Positions 36,301-48,300 of a DNA stretch of 64,000 nt are shown piece by piece. Each line of letters begins with the position of its first letter. Positions within the stretch are counted from its first letter, which is position 1. Position numbers and translations under genes: made by a program. Origin of the DNA: Achatina immaculata. Lineage: Eukaryota; Mollusca; Gastropoda; Stylommatophora; Achatinidae. The stretch is taken from assembly GCA_009760885.1 (NCBI GenBank), contig CM019719.1, positions 38,691,584 through 38,755,583 of the forward strand, given 5' to 3'. The notes under the pieces were generated by a model. The model did no database searches. It saw nothing but the letters and a program-made list of their open reading frames with translations, and had not been told where the DNA came from.

Positions 36301-39300
36301 ATGATTCACTTCCATATAACAAGATAGGTTCAATATAGCATTCAAATTTCAGACATCTATACTAAATCTCATTACCTCTGTTATATAACACCTGGTCTAC
36401 CTACATACGGAGCTTGGTCTCCAGGTTTTGAGAAATTCATCATTAATGAACATCATGTTAACTTAATAAATAATGTCTGATGATTTAACTTTTTGATTAC
36501 CACAAGCCATTTAAACAATGTTTTCAACAACTAAACAAAAAGAAGTACGTAATTTTTATTAATTAAGTTAGTGTAGATTTCAGCCCAGAATTTTTTAATT
36601 CTGAATGTCCTTGGAGCTGCAGCACTAGGGAAGATCTCGAAGTGAAGACGTCACATCAGATGGAGAGTTAAATGTGGCAGCTTTCAGTATTTTCTAAAAA
36701 GGATCTAAAAAGGAAGTTTTGCTACAGGCTTCACTACCACCGGCAGCGCACTGATCTAAATCTGTTGGCAACACAAAGAGACAAGACAATGTTTTAATTA
36801 GCTCTAACCCATGAACCAAAATGAAAATGGCACTTCTGACGAACTATCATTTCAGGTTTCAGTACCAAAATCATTTTAAGTGCACAAACATCAATACAGA
36901 ACATAGGACAAATGTGTAAAACCAACAACTGGAATTTTACAAACTTCATTTACTGGGACTTTGAAAAGATATCTTACATGGAAAGACCAGGTCATGTTGC
37001 CAGGAGATTGGCGCTCATACATGCTTCCGGCCATGCTCTCCTGCCGGCTTACAGACATTGATGGTGAAGGGGATGGTGTATCTCTACTTCGAGGCCGCTC
37101 CTGAAATAATACATTTAATGCACATGTGAGCTCATATATCTGAAAACACACTGTCTTCTATGCAAGAAAGTCTTGCTTTTTAACATAAAGTTCTTTTACT
37201 TTACCACATTAAAGCCTCATCGTTTCCTGTTTATAAAAATTGTGCTTTTTAACATGTTTGGTCCTGAGTGGCAGATTAGTCAGGAAACATGATATCATGA
37301 CACTTGCCTCTTACACTGTCTCCACTCGTCAAAAACTGGGCTTACAAGCAGGAATGCTCTGCCCAGTGATCTGATTTTCAGATACTAGGCACAGTCAAAT
37401 GAGGCTAGACGTCAAAGCTATTTGCTCTGGCCCTCAGTTCATAAAAAAGAAATCATCATCATCATCATGTGCCATGCCGACTGGCGTTGGCTATTATGCT
37501 TCTCCAGAGTACCTGATCCTTCATGCAGGCCATCAGTTCAGTTGGTGATCTCCTCTCACACCATCCCGTCAGACTGTCCAGTATCATTTCTCTTGGTCTT
37601 CCTCTTGATCTTCTTCCTTCTATTTTTCCTGTTGTTATAATATTTTCAATGCCCCCTCTTCTCATTGCATGTCCTATGAAAGTACATTGTCTCTCTCTTA
37701 TCTTTTTGACAAGGTTTTTTTGTCTCTCCAGCTCCTCTCATACATTCTTCATTAGTTATTTTTGCTGTCCAGGGGATTCGCAACATTCTTCTAATAAACC
37801 ACATTTCTGCTGCTTCCAATGATTTTTATGCAGACTTGCCTATTGTCCATGATTCACTTCCATATAGCAAGATAGGTTCAATATAGCATTCAAATTTCAG
37901 ACATCTATACTAAATCTCATTACCTCTGTTATATAACACCTGGTCTACCTACATACGGAGCTTGGTCTCCAGGCTTTGAGAAATTCATCATTAATGAACA
38001 TCTTGTTAACTTAATAAATAATGTCTGATGATTTAACTTTTTGATTACCACAAGCCATTTAAACAATGTTTTCAACAACTAAACAAAAAGAAGTACGTAA
38101 TTTTTATTAATTAAGTTAGTGTAGATTTCAGCCCAGAATTTTTTAATTCTGATGTCCTACATTTCATCTCAAATTTTAAGAGTTGATGAACTTTTTTTTT
38201 TTTTTTGTGTTATCTACTTTTAGAAAGTGAAGACCTTGTAGAATGCTCATCTACAGCTTCAGAGGTCTATTTTGTTTCATTCTGATTGAAATTTACACAA
38301 TATATGAACAGATTTGTAAGTGAAAATTGTATCTCTCTCTCTTTCTGAACCTTAAGTGCCCAGCGCACATGGGGCTTCCGCAAGGGTTTTCCACAAATGC
38401 CTGTCCTTTGCCTTTTTTTCTGCTCTTGCCCAGGTGAGCCCTCTATTGCTCAACATCCTTTCTGTTGTTCTTCTCCATGTCTCTTTTGGTCTACCCTTAC
38501 TTCTGTTCCCCTGTGGTGTCCATCTTAGTGCTATTTTTGGTAGTGAGTTGTCAGTCATTCGGAGCACATATCCCAACCATCGCCAGCGTCTTTCTTCAAT
38601 AATTGCTGTCAGTGGCTTCATCTGCATTTCTGCCAACAAGATGTTATTTCTTATGGAAAATTGTATAGTTAAATAAAAAAATTGATAAATAAAACCAAAT
38701 GAGAGATATTTTTCCTGGATAAAATTAACAATAATATATAAGAAAATGTGCTTTTAAAATGAGCAGTTTGTCTCTGAAAACCCTGACACAAGACTGGAAA
38801 TTTGAAAACTCATTTGTCTAAAATATCATTGATGTAGGATAGGAAAGGATTAAGAGAATATTTCTTCTCTTTCATCTTGTGGAGAGTATTTACTCACATC
38901 ACCAAAATGAATGCACCTGGCACATTACATAAGCTTTGGTTAATGTGGTAAACATATTTTCTTGTTCTGTGACTTTTTTTATGGGGTCTGTGACCTTAAT
39001 GTGCATAAGAAGTATCAGCAAATTAAGTTCAGGTACTCACTGCCTGCCGCAACTGTTCTTCCAAAACAATGATCTTCTTTCTCTCATTTTCCAGTCTTGT
39101 GCGTTCAACATTCAGCTGAGACTCAAGGTGAACCTGCATTGAAAACATGAAAATATTTTTTTTTCATTTTTTGCAGCACTTTTTTTTAAAAATAAGAACA
39201 TTACAGATGCATCAGCAGTAAAAAAAAATGAAGCAGCTGGATGGCTGCTCATTCTACTGGTATACATGGTTTCATTCTTTTTTTTTGGTCATTTTCTACA

Positions 39301-42300
39301 ATCTTCTTTTAGTCTCATATCTCTATGATTTGTCTGCTTATGCCATCAGTGTTGCTGGGAGTTTCAAATGTTGGTCCAGAGCAAGACGAGAGACCTAGGC
39401 CATGTTATGTTTTCTCAGTATGTCTTTCACTCCACATGTGAACTTTTTTCTTGGTTCTCTTCGCACCCTACATCCACATATTTTCGAGCTGTATGCACAT
39501 GGAAGTGACTGTTCTAGATTCATGTGTATCAAATGCCTGAACCACTTAACTCTCCGATTTTCAAACCTGTAATTTGTCAGCAAAGAAAACTGATCTGAAT
39601 TTGCAGATGGCCAAATAATGATCAAATATTGATGAAATTCAAATTTTTGCATTAAAAATAAAAAATTCAGATGGTAAATTCTCCAATACTTAGACAAATA
39701 TTTCTTCTGGATTATATTAAATATTGGGTTGATATTAATGTTTGCATCAATTCAGAAATTGAAATGTAGAGCTAGTAATTAGTAATTAGTACATGCCATC
39801 TCTACAAACTTCTATAACAATGACAGACTACATGTTAGAAAAAAAATGTCTCAAACTTCTAATAACATTCGTATCATTACTCTCATATTCATTCTTTTAG
39901 TATGCAGCCCTGTTTCCACGAATGTATAAAATTGGAAAAAAGTAGGAGCAGCTTTATTACTTAACGATTACAAAGTTGTGACGTTTCGGCGTGAGCCTTA
40001 ATCATACAAAAACATACAGGACGAAGAAATAGGGAGAGGAGATAAAGTATAGATTTACACGGATACTGTAAAAAAAAAAAAAAAAGATGACACAAGCCGC
40101 CTGGCACTTGAGAACCGCTGCATTCAAAATTATGGGACGCTGGAACCACATGGGTTAAACTCGCTGTTTAGTTACACGTAACATCATCTTCTTCAATTAT
40201 TATAGTACCTCTCCACTAAATCCACCCCTTTTTACTTTTCACACTTCCTCACAGCATCACTCTGCAACCCCGCTATTTTCTCAGCAACCCCTCTTCTCTG
40301 CAACACCTCTTCCCCAATCACCTGTTTCAAATTCTCCTAGCTAGGCCAGTAGTGCGTCACTCTCTCTCCCCTCCCCGGTTCCCCATCCACCACTCCCAGT
40401 TACAACCCACCGACCACATGTCACAGGTCTCTATTTAAACAATTTCCACGTCCTACCAGATCCATTCCTGACACACACCACCAGACAAGCCACACCTTGC
40501 AATTTACAGCTAAGTACTTTTTTTTTTTTTTTTTTACAGTATCCATGTAAATCTATACTTTATCTCCTCTCCCTATTTCTTCGTCCTGTATGTTTTTGTA
40601 TGATTAAGGCTCACGCCGAAACGTCACAACTTTGTAATCGTTAAGTAATAAAGCTGCTCCTACTTTTTTCCAATTTTATACATTCTAGTATCACAGCTTT
40701 ACTGCAGTGTTTAGTGTATAGTTGTATACTTATACACCAATTATTGTGTTTCCACGAATGTCCTATTTGAATTCAGCCATCCAGAAAATCAAATATTCAT
40801 ATCTGCCAAGCATTCATAACCTAATATTCAGTACAGGTCTATTTGTCAGCATTTTTTTTTGGGGGGGGGGGGGGCTTCCCTATCTACTATTTTCATCCTT
40901 CACTCTCTTTAAAATCTTTATTTTTCCACTATTGGCTAACCACTGAGAAAGGAATGAGACAATCAAAACATTACAACTTTATACTTTATCAAACGTAAGC
41001 ATTCAAATTTCACAAGTGAGACACCCATACTAAATCTCATTACCTCTGTTATATAATACCTGGTCTACCTACATATGGAGCTTGATCTCCAGGCTTTGAG
41101 AAATTTGAGCTCCAATCACTTCATCAATAATGAACATCTTGTTAACTTAATACATATTATCTGATGATTTAACTTTTTGATTACCACAAGCCATTTAAAC
41201 AATGTTTTCAACAACTAAACAAAAAATAACTGCACTCATGTTTTTTACTACAAGGCTGAGAGTCTGCAATCTTAAACTGCTGTAATGTTAAAAATGGGAA
41301 TTACGTCATTTCCCAATAAAACATCAGTATTTTCGTAAATGTAAATGAAAAACATTCAGATATCGTGGGTGTCACTCAACAATCTAAGAGTTGGGTTCTT
41401 ATTAAACATTTCCTTGTACTTGTACAAACTCCCTGTAACTGCGAGCTGTTGTTCTTTGCAGCCGATGCTGTAGAGGTGTTGAGGCACAGCATTGTATTGG
41501 CATGGGAGCGGGTTACAGTGGCTACTTTTTCAGTCCCAGAGTACAGCTAAAAAGCAGGGGGTGTGCAATGCTTCTTTAGCAGACTCCACCACCATGGGGA
41601 CTATGGCAATCCCTGCCTTGTTAGCCAGGCTAGGCCTGTTACTGGGGGAACCACGGAGAGGTGGGACAGGGTCTTGGTCAGCTATGGTTTACTAAACCTG
41701 ATGCTGGCATATCAGCTATGGGTCACTGATTGCCTCATTGGACAGCGTCTTCACCTAAACATTTAATAAAAAAAAAAGGTAACGGTAATCCTATCATGCC
41801 TTAGAAGCACATAGGGATACGGTGTTAGTACCCATATTTTCCTTGACCTGTCAGCACATTAGAGGGTGATATGGTCAGTATCATGCCTGGCTGCCTCTCC
41901 TTCCGCATCTCCAGAAGAAGTCAGGTACCCATTTCTACAGCTGGGTAATGGGGTGCCTCCGGCCGGATTTGAACCCCCAAGCTTCACCATGAGAGACCAG
42001 TGCACTAACCACTTCGCCACTCAGACAACTAAACATTTAATATACCCTAAGAAATAAGCAGCACAAATGTGCCATATTAAAATTTTGTTGTCAAAGTAGG
42101 AGCCACTCTGTTCAGTCTTTACTAACACTTCTCTGACTATCTCAAAAACAAAAACATTCTCTGTTATCATACTGCTACTGTCATGGAACTCTGTATATTT
42201 TACAGAATAGACACAAAAACTGTTTTACTTTAAATGTGTTCATGAACAGTTTTTGAGTATAAGTATATACAAAAAATAATATATAAATATATAAAAAACT

Positions 42301-45300
42301 AATATATAAATATACACACATTTACTGAACTATACACAAAGCTGTGACAATAAAATTTAAGAGAATTTAATTTTTTAAAAAAAAAAGTCGGAACAATTTT
42401 ATTAATTAATGAGCACACAGTCATAATGTTTCAGTCACTTACTTAGGAGTGACTCTTGACTCAAAACTGACGTGGAAGCAACACATCAACAGTGCAGAAG
42501 CAAAAGCCAGAAGAAAACTAGCCATATTAAGAAAATTGAGTGGAACCACATGGGGAGCTAGTGAATGAATCCTCAAGAATGTATATCAGCAAAGTATTCT
42601 ACCACATTTAGAATATGGCTCAACATCTTGGTGCACAGCATCAAACACTACGCTGCATAATCTAGACAAGGTTCAAAATCAGTCACTATGGATTATCACA
42701 GGTGCCATGAGGTCCACACCAATAGTAGAAATGCAGAAAATAGTTGGTGTTCAACCGCTAAAGGAACGTAGAGAAACAAAGGTCATGACCATGGGAGAAA
42801 AATTACTTAGCTCTGTAAGCCATCCCCTGAAGGAGAGATTCAATAACTTGGCATTAGGACGGCTTAAAAGAAGCAGTTTCATTCATCAAGCCAAGCGTAT
42901 GCGTAAGCTGATACCTGACCTTCCAACTGTAGTCGCTCCATTATCATCTGTACCAGAGCATACACCATGGAAAGAAGCAGATTATACACAGACTGAAGTG
43001 AAAGGTGTGCAGAATGGTGAGATGCAGAGCAGTCTTGTAAGATCAACAGCCACACTTAGTGTTCTAGATGACAAATATCCATGTGACACCTGGATACGTG
43101 TGTATACAGATGGATCTGCACATAATGCCATAAAGAATGAAGGGGCAGGAGCATATATTGAATATCCAAACAACACCACTGACAAGATTTCCATACCCAC
43201 TGGTAAATACTGCAACAACTTTGATGCAGAAGTTAGGGCAATTATTGCTGCAGTTGAAAAACTATCAGACTCCAGAATTGATACATGTCCTGTAGTAATT
43301 CTCACAGATGCAAGATCGGTACTGGGAGCTCTTCAGAGCAACAAACTACCAGACCTTAAGGATGCCTTTCCCAGGTGCCCCAAACTGTGGAACATATCCT
43401 CCAGAACTGCATCAACTACGAGACACTGAGAAATAATTACTGGCCCAGTGAAACCACTAAAGAAGATAAGCTCTTTGGTTCCATACATGAGTTACAAAAA
43501 ACAGTGAAATTTATCCAAGAGACAGGACTGCAGATATAGACAGACAATGCGAACGAAGAAGAAGAAGAAGAATAATGTTTCAGTTAACCATGCGCTTGTT
43601 AATTAATATAGCTGTTTCCATTTTTTAAATAGTCTTAAGATGAATGTGTTCTTGAACTGTCACAATGAAAGTGTAAAATGATTTTTAAAGTTAAGATTTT
43701 GATAAATTTACTCATAAAATAAACATTTTGTTTCATGGCCTTTACAAACATGAACAAAACAGTTTCAAGAACATGGTCAATAACGGACATAACAACCTAA
43801 CTACAAGAGGTCCCATCCTGCTGCTTACCTTGTCCATTTTCAGCTGTGTTAGCTCCTGTGACATCCTTTGTTTACTCGATTCTAGTTGAGCTACAGTGCT
43901 AGAAAAAGGGAAACAGCCAAAAATAATTTAACACGTCTGTTAAATATTGCAAACTAGCAATTACAGGTACACAGTAAGACAAGTTTATGATAAGACTTTG
44001 TGGTTTATTGTGGTGAGAACGTACTGGATGGATTTATTAAAAAAAAAAAAAATATTAATTTTTTTTTTTAAGGCATGAAGACAAAAAAAAACGAACTATG
44101 AAAACAAACAACAGATAATATGTCTGAGAATTCACTAAAAAATTTGGTTCCCATCACATGCATAAGTTCTGGATAAACAATGACAGAAATAAACAAAGGG
44201 TGTCTCAAAAGAACTATAAGGGTTTTAAACATGAATAACTTCACATACATTTTACATCCTTCCCGTGCCATTAAAAGAATGAATTTGTAAACTACTTTTG
44301 ACACATCTGATAGTAAAGTTACTCCTCTCCAATTATTGCAGTTGCTAAGTTTGCCTTTTTTTTTTTTTTTGTATTCTAACAATGATTCCTTTTTTCCATT
44401 CTGAAGGGACCTTTTCTTCTTTCCAAACTTTATTAAATATTCTCTGTAGTTGGCTCATGTTGTCACTGTTAATAGCTTTCAACATTTCGGCTGTTATTTC
44501 ATCTTCATCTGCATATATAAATGATACAAAAATACATTAAATGTTTGAATGTTTAATTAGTTAAGTTTTGAAAACAATGAAGGTTTTTACTGTTAAACTT
44601 CATCATACATTCTTTCATGTATTAGTGCTATAGCTAGACTTTCAAGGCATGAAAACACTAACCAGAAGCTGATCAGTAACTGAGTGGACAGCGTGTGTAA
44701 TCCTAGCTCTTGGATCATTCAAAAGAATAAGATTTCTGATATATCAAAGACAGGTTTTACGTGACCTCACTAGGAAAAGTCCAGAGACAATAGATCAGGC
44801 AACCAAAGAGGCCAAGAATGAGATCCACCTTCCTCCTGCCTGGGAATGCATCATCCAGAAACTGCATCACAGACAGATGAAGCTCAATTACAACTATCCC
44901 CCTGTCCAAACCAAAATATTTTGCCAAAAAGATGGTCTTATTTACCAGATGTAACCTGTGAAGCTTTTGCAAACTGTGCAGAAGCAGGTGAATGTCAAAT
45001 GAAAATGACAAATGAATAGCCAAGCATCATCTTGTCCAGCAACTTCTCTCTTCACTGGTTTCAATCATATCTGATCGGCAGGTGAAAAAGTAAGAATAAC
45101 TCATGTTCATGTTGCAAGGTCCATCCTCTTTATGCTTGAACCCCTTGTCTTCTACTGGACCCCAGATTCCAAACTGATTAATATAGCACTAATACAGAAT
45201 CGCACTAATACAGAATCGCACTAATACAGAATCATTCTCCAAGTGACTCTGCCTTTCCCCAGGGCTGATTTTTCATGAACAGCTTGCAGACATGCTTGTT

Positions 45301-48300
45301 ATCTCAGTTTACTGTCTTCTGGACCCTCTTCTTTCTAGTGGTTTGTCATTTAGCATTTTTCATGACCTCAGTTTTGAAAGATTTTTTCAGTTCAGCACTG
45401 TCTGGGTCAGTCTCGAGTTTTTTTTTTGTCACTTACTGAGTGAATGTGTGCAAAAACTACTTTTGTGGGGATAATGAACTATGATGAATAAAATGCCAGA
45501 TACTAGAAAGTATTTCTGCTTCATGTTGCTTATACCTATTCCGAACATCCTGCAGCTCCTCCAGTCTTGACCTATCATTTTCCACCTGAACTGCCAGTTG
45601 GGCCTTCTCCTGCTTGATTCTGGAATTGGCAACCTCTAGTGATGCCACTCTTGCTGACAACTCCATGAGATGCTCATTGGCTGTCCTTTCCTTCTCCTGG
45701 GCCATAGCCAGCGCTGTCTGAGCTTCAGCTGAGAATAGGAGTACGAAATTTATGTAAGCAAACATGCATACACATACTGTCAGTAATGTTCTTGTTTCAA
45801 ACACAGACTCCAAGCTAAACAAGATTGTTATTGCTCACAATGCAAAATCAAGCTAGCTACACTCAAAAGACTCTTAAGATAAGACAGAACCCTTAATTTG
45901 TCTGTTTTCCTCTTTAACACTAACCTAGTCTGTCTGTTAAGCTTTTCTCTACTCTCTCCCATGCTGCAGACTGCGCCCCATAGGTTGCTTGTAGGTTCTC
46001 TATTTGTCGTAGCAAAGGTCGAGTGGCTGATGTTACACTGTGCGTCAAATCCTGACTTCTAGCTTCATCCTGCTGCAGTCGCTGTTCAACAATTCAAGAA
46101 ATGAGATTCAGTCAACAGGACATATATTAAGAACATTTAATTCTGTATCATTTCAACAGAACAAAACAAAATGCAGCAAGCAAAAAAAAAAAAAATACAG
46201 AAATTTTATTACATGACAATTATATTTAGGACAAACAAACAAAAATTAAATTTTTTTTTTCACAAAATATTAACTCAGATCCTAGTGAATAACATCCAAG
46301 ACACAAAAACACTTTTTGTAATCAAACAATACAGCCACCATGTTTCTACCAGGAAATGATGCAGTACTTATTTTAGCATTTAATTAACTTCAAAATTACA
46401 CTCATCCTAACATGGTTCAAAACTACATATATTTATTATTTTGTATATATTTATTATTTTATATATTTTTGTAAAGACTCGGTCTGCTAACCCGGTGGTA
46501 CTGGGTTCAAGTCCCTGCAGTGGGACTTTTTTTTCTGGTACACACTAAAAAAAGACCCTGGGTCCACCCAGCCTCTAAAAATGGTACTAGAGAAATCTGG
46601 GAGGGTAAGTGCAGTCAGGTGTGATAATGAAGACATCATTATTTCATGTGCCAATGGTCTTGGAAATAACAGGCTAACACTGTATTCCCCAATATGCCTT
46701 AATGGCATGGAAACGGGGATTTTACCTTTATCTTTAATTTTTTTTAAAAGAGCATTTAGAGATTGGATCCGCTGTTGGCGAGATCTTCAGCTGCCGTGCG
46801 TGAAGCGGTGCTCCTCCCGGCCAATGAAGAAATTTGCAAATGAGGTTGCCGCGCAGCATCACTGCGGAAAAGGTGGTAGAAAGGATAAAGCGAAGCAAAC
46901 AGTCGAATCACGGCACCTCTGGTCTGGAGGTCGGCCACGTCCTGAGTGCAGTCATATCGGATGAAATGCATGAACCGGCTTGTCCCAGAGGTTAAGACAC
47001 GGCGAGACTCTTCAAATGCCGCGCGAGGAGTGAAGCTCCTCCCGGTTAAGGAAGTAAATGCGGAAAAGAAATAAAGGTTGCTGTGCGGCGCCGATGGAAA
47101 AAGGTGGTGGAAAGTGAAGTTTAACCGGTATGTCCAGTAGTATCGCTACGAGAGCTATACCACGGCACCTCTGCTCTAGAGGCCGGCCACGTCCGAAATA
47201 CACCTACACTGGTGAAATATGCCTAAACCGGCACACACAAGGGGTGGAACTTGATGGCTAGACATGTCATGCCACCTCCGCTCTAGAGGTCGGTAACGCC
47301 TGATAAACACCCATACTGGTGAATTTTGCCTAAACCGGCTCATACCAGGGGTGAATCTTGAAGGCTATGCATGTCACAGTACTTCTGCCCTAGAGGTCGG
47401 TCCCGTCCCAAACACGCCCATACTGGGATAATGCCTAAACCAGCTCAACCCAGGGGTAGAAGTCACTAGTGGCGAGGATTCGTCCTCCTGGACAAAAGCT
47501 CCATCCTGGTCACAACTAGGAAGGGTAGCGGCCACGACCGCAAAATGCTGAAGTCGGAGACACTGGACCAGGGAAGTCTAGATAGGCAACCACCTCTCAC
47601 CTGGCGGGGATAATCACGCTGAGGTTTTCCGGTGAGAAAGTCCAACTCTGGCCTGGGTGGGCTACTGCATCTCACCCAGCGGGGATGCACTGATATCCTA
47701 AACACGTCGAGGTCTTCCGGTGAGAAAGTCCAACTCTAGACTAAACTGGTGCAATGAAAACCACAGTGTCATGCAATCCCGCTTCCGAGACTCACCAAGA
47801 ATACAGGCTAAAGCACTGTGATACTCTGAACCCCTTGTGGTCCTCTCGTGGACCTCGTGTGGTCTATTTTGGACCACACAGGGGACCACGGGACCTAAGG
47901 CGTGAATTCAGTAGGTGCACAGTGCGGTTTTTGGTGGTAGAAGTGAACGAAGAAGAAGAAGAAGAAGAGATTGGATAAGAGTTAAGAACTGAGCAAAGAG
48001 GTTCAATTATGATTCCACCCTTCTCATTCTCCACTTAATCTCACTTAGTTTGAGAAAGTTGGAAGTTTCCGAGTCCTTTTCAGCTACGCCATGACAGTTA
48101 TCAAGCTGGATTACAGTGGCCTGTTTGAATTCCCTGAAATGATGCCAAAAAAAAAACCCCAGCATCTCAGCTGGCTCCACCACTGTTAACCACATATAGA
48201 ATAATCACAGCAGCCTGTTTCCATGAGGAGGCTGAACAGGCTGTTATTCTGCTCTAGTTCACTGCCCATTGCAGCAAAGCCACCACACCCTGAAAACAAT

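Larger units (their letters stand above)
34782..38152. repeat. TMF1: Tandem duplication C, two copies, one with a LINE insertion
   Basis: 34782-36600 and 36601-38152 are direct copies joined at tctgaatgtcct. Each contains the 123-base TMF1 exon and the 3' part of an RTE-like LINE. The lower-coordinate copy is longer because a 257-base LINE is inserted at 35795-36051; the other copy has the exact empty site. Confidence 0.93.

Noticed and set aside
44757..45023. 88-codon minus-strand frame in a TMF1 intron
   Set aside because: No recognisable domain. The plus-strand reading gives a short hydrophilic open stretch, also without similarity; neither fits TMF1 phases.
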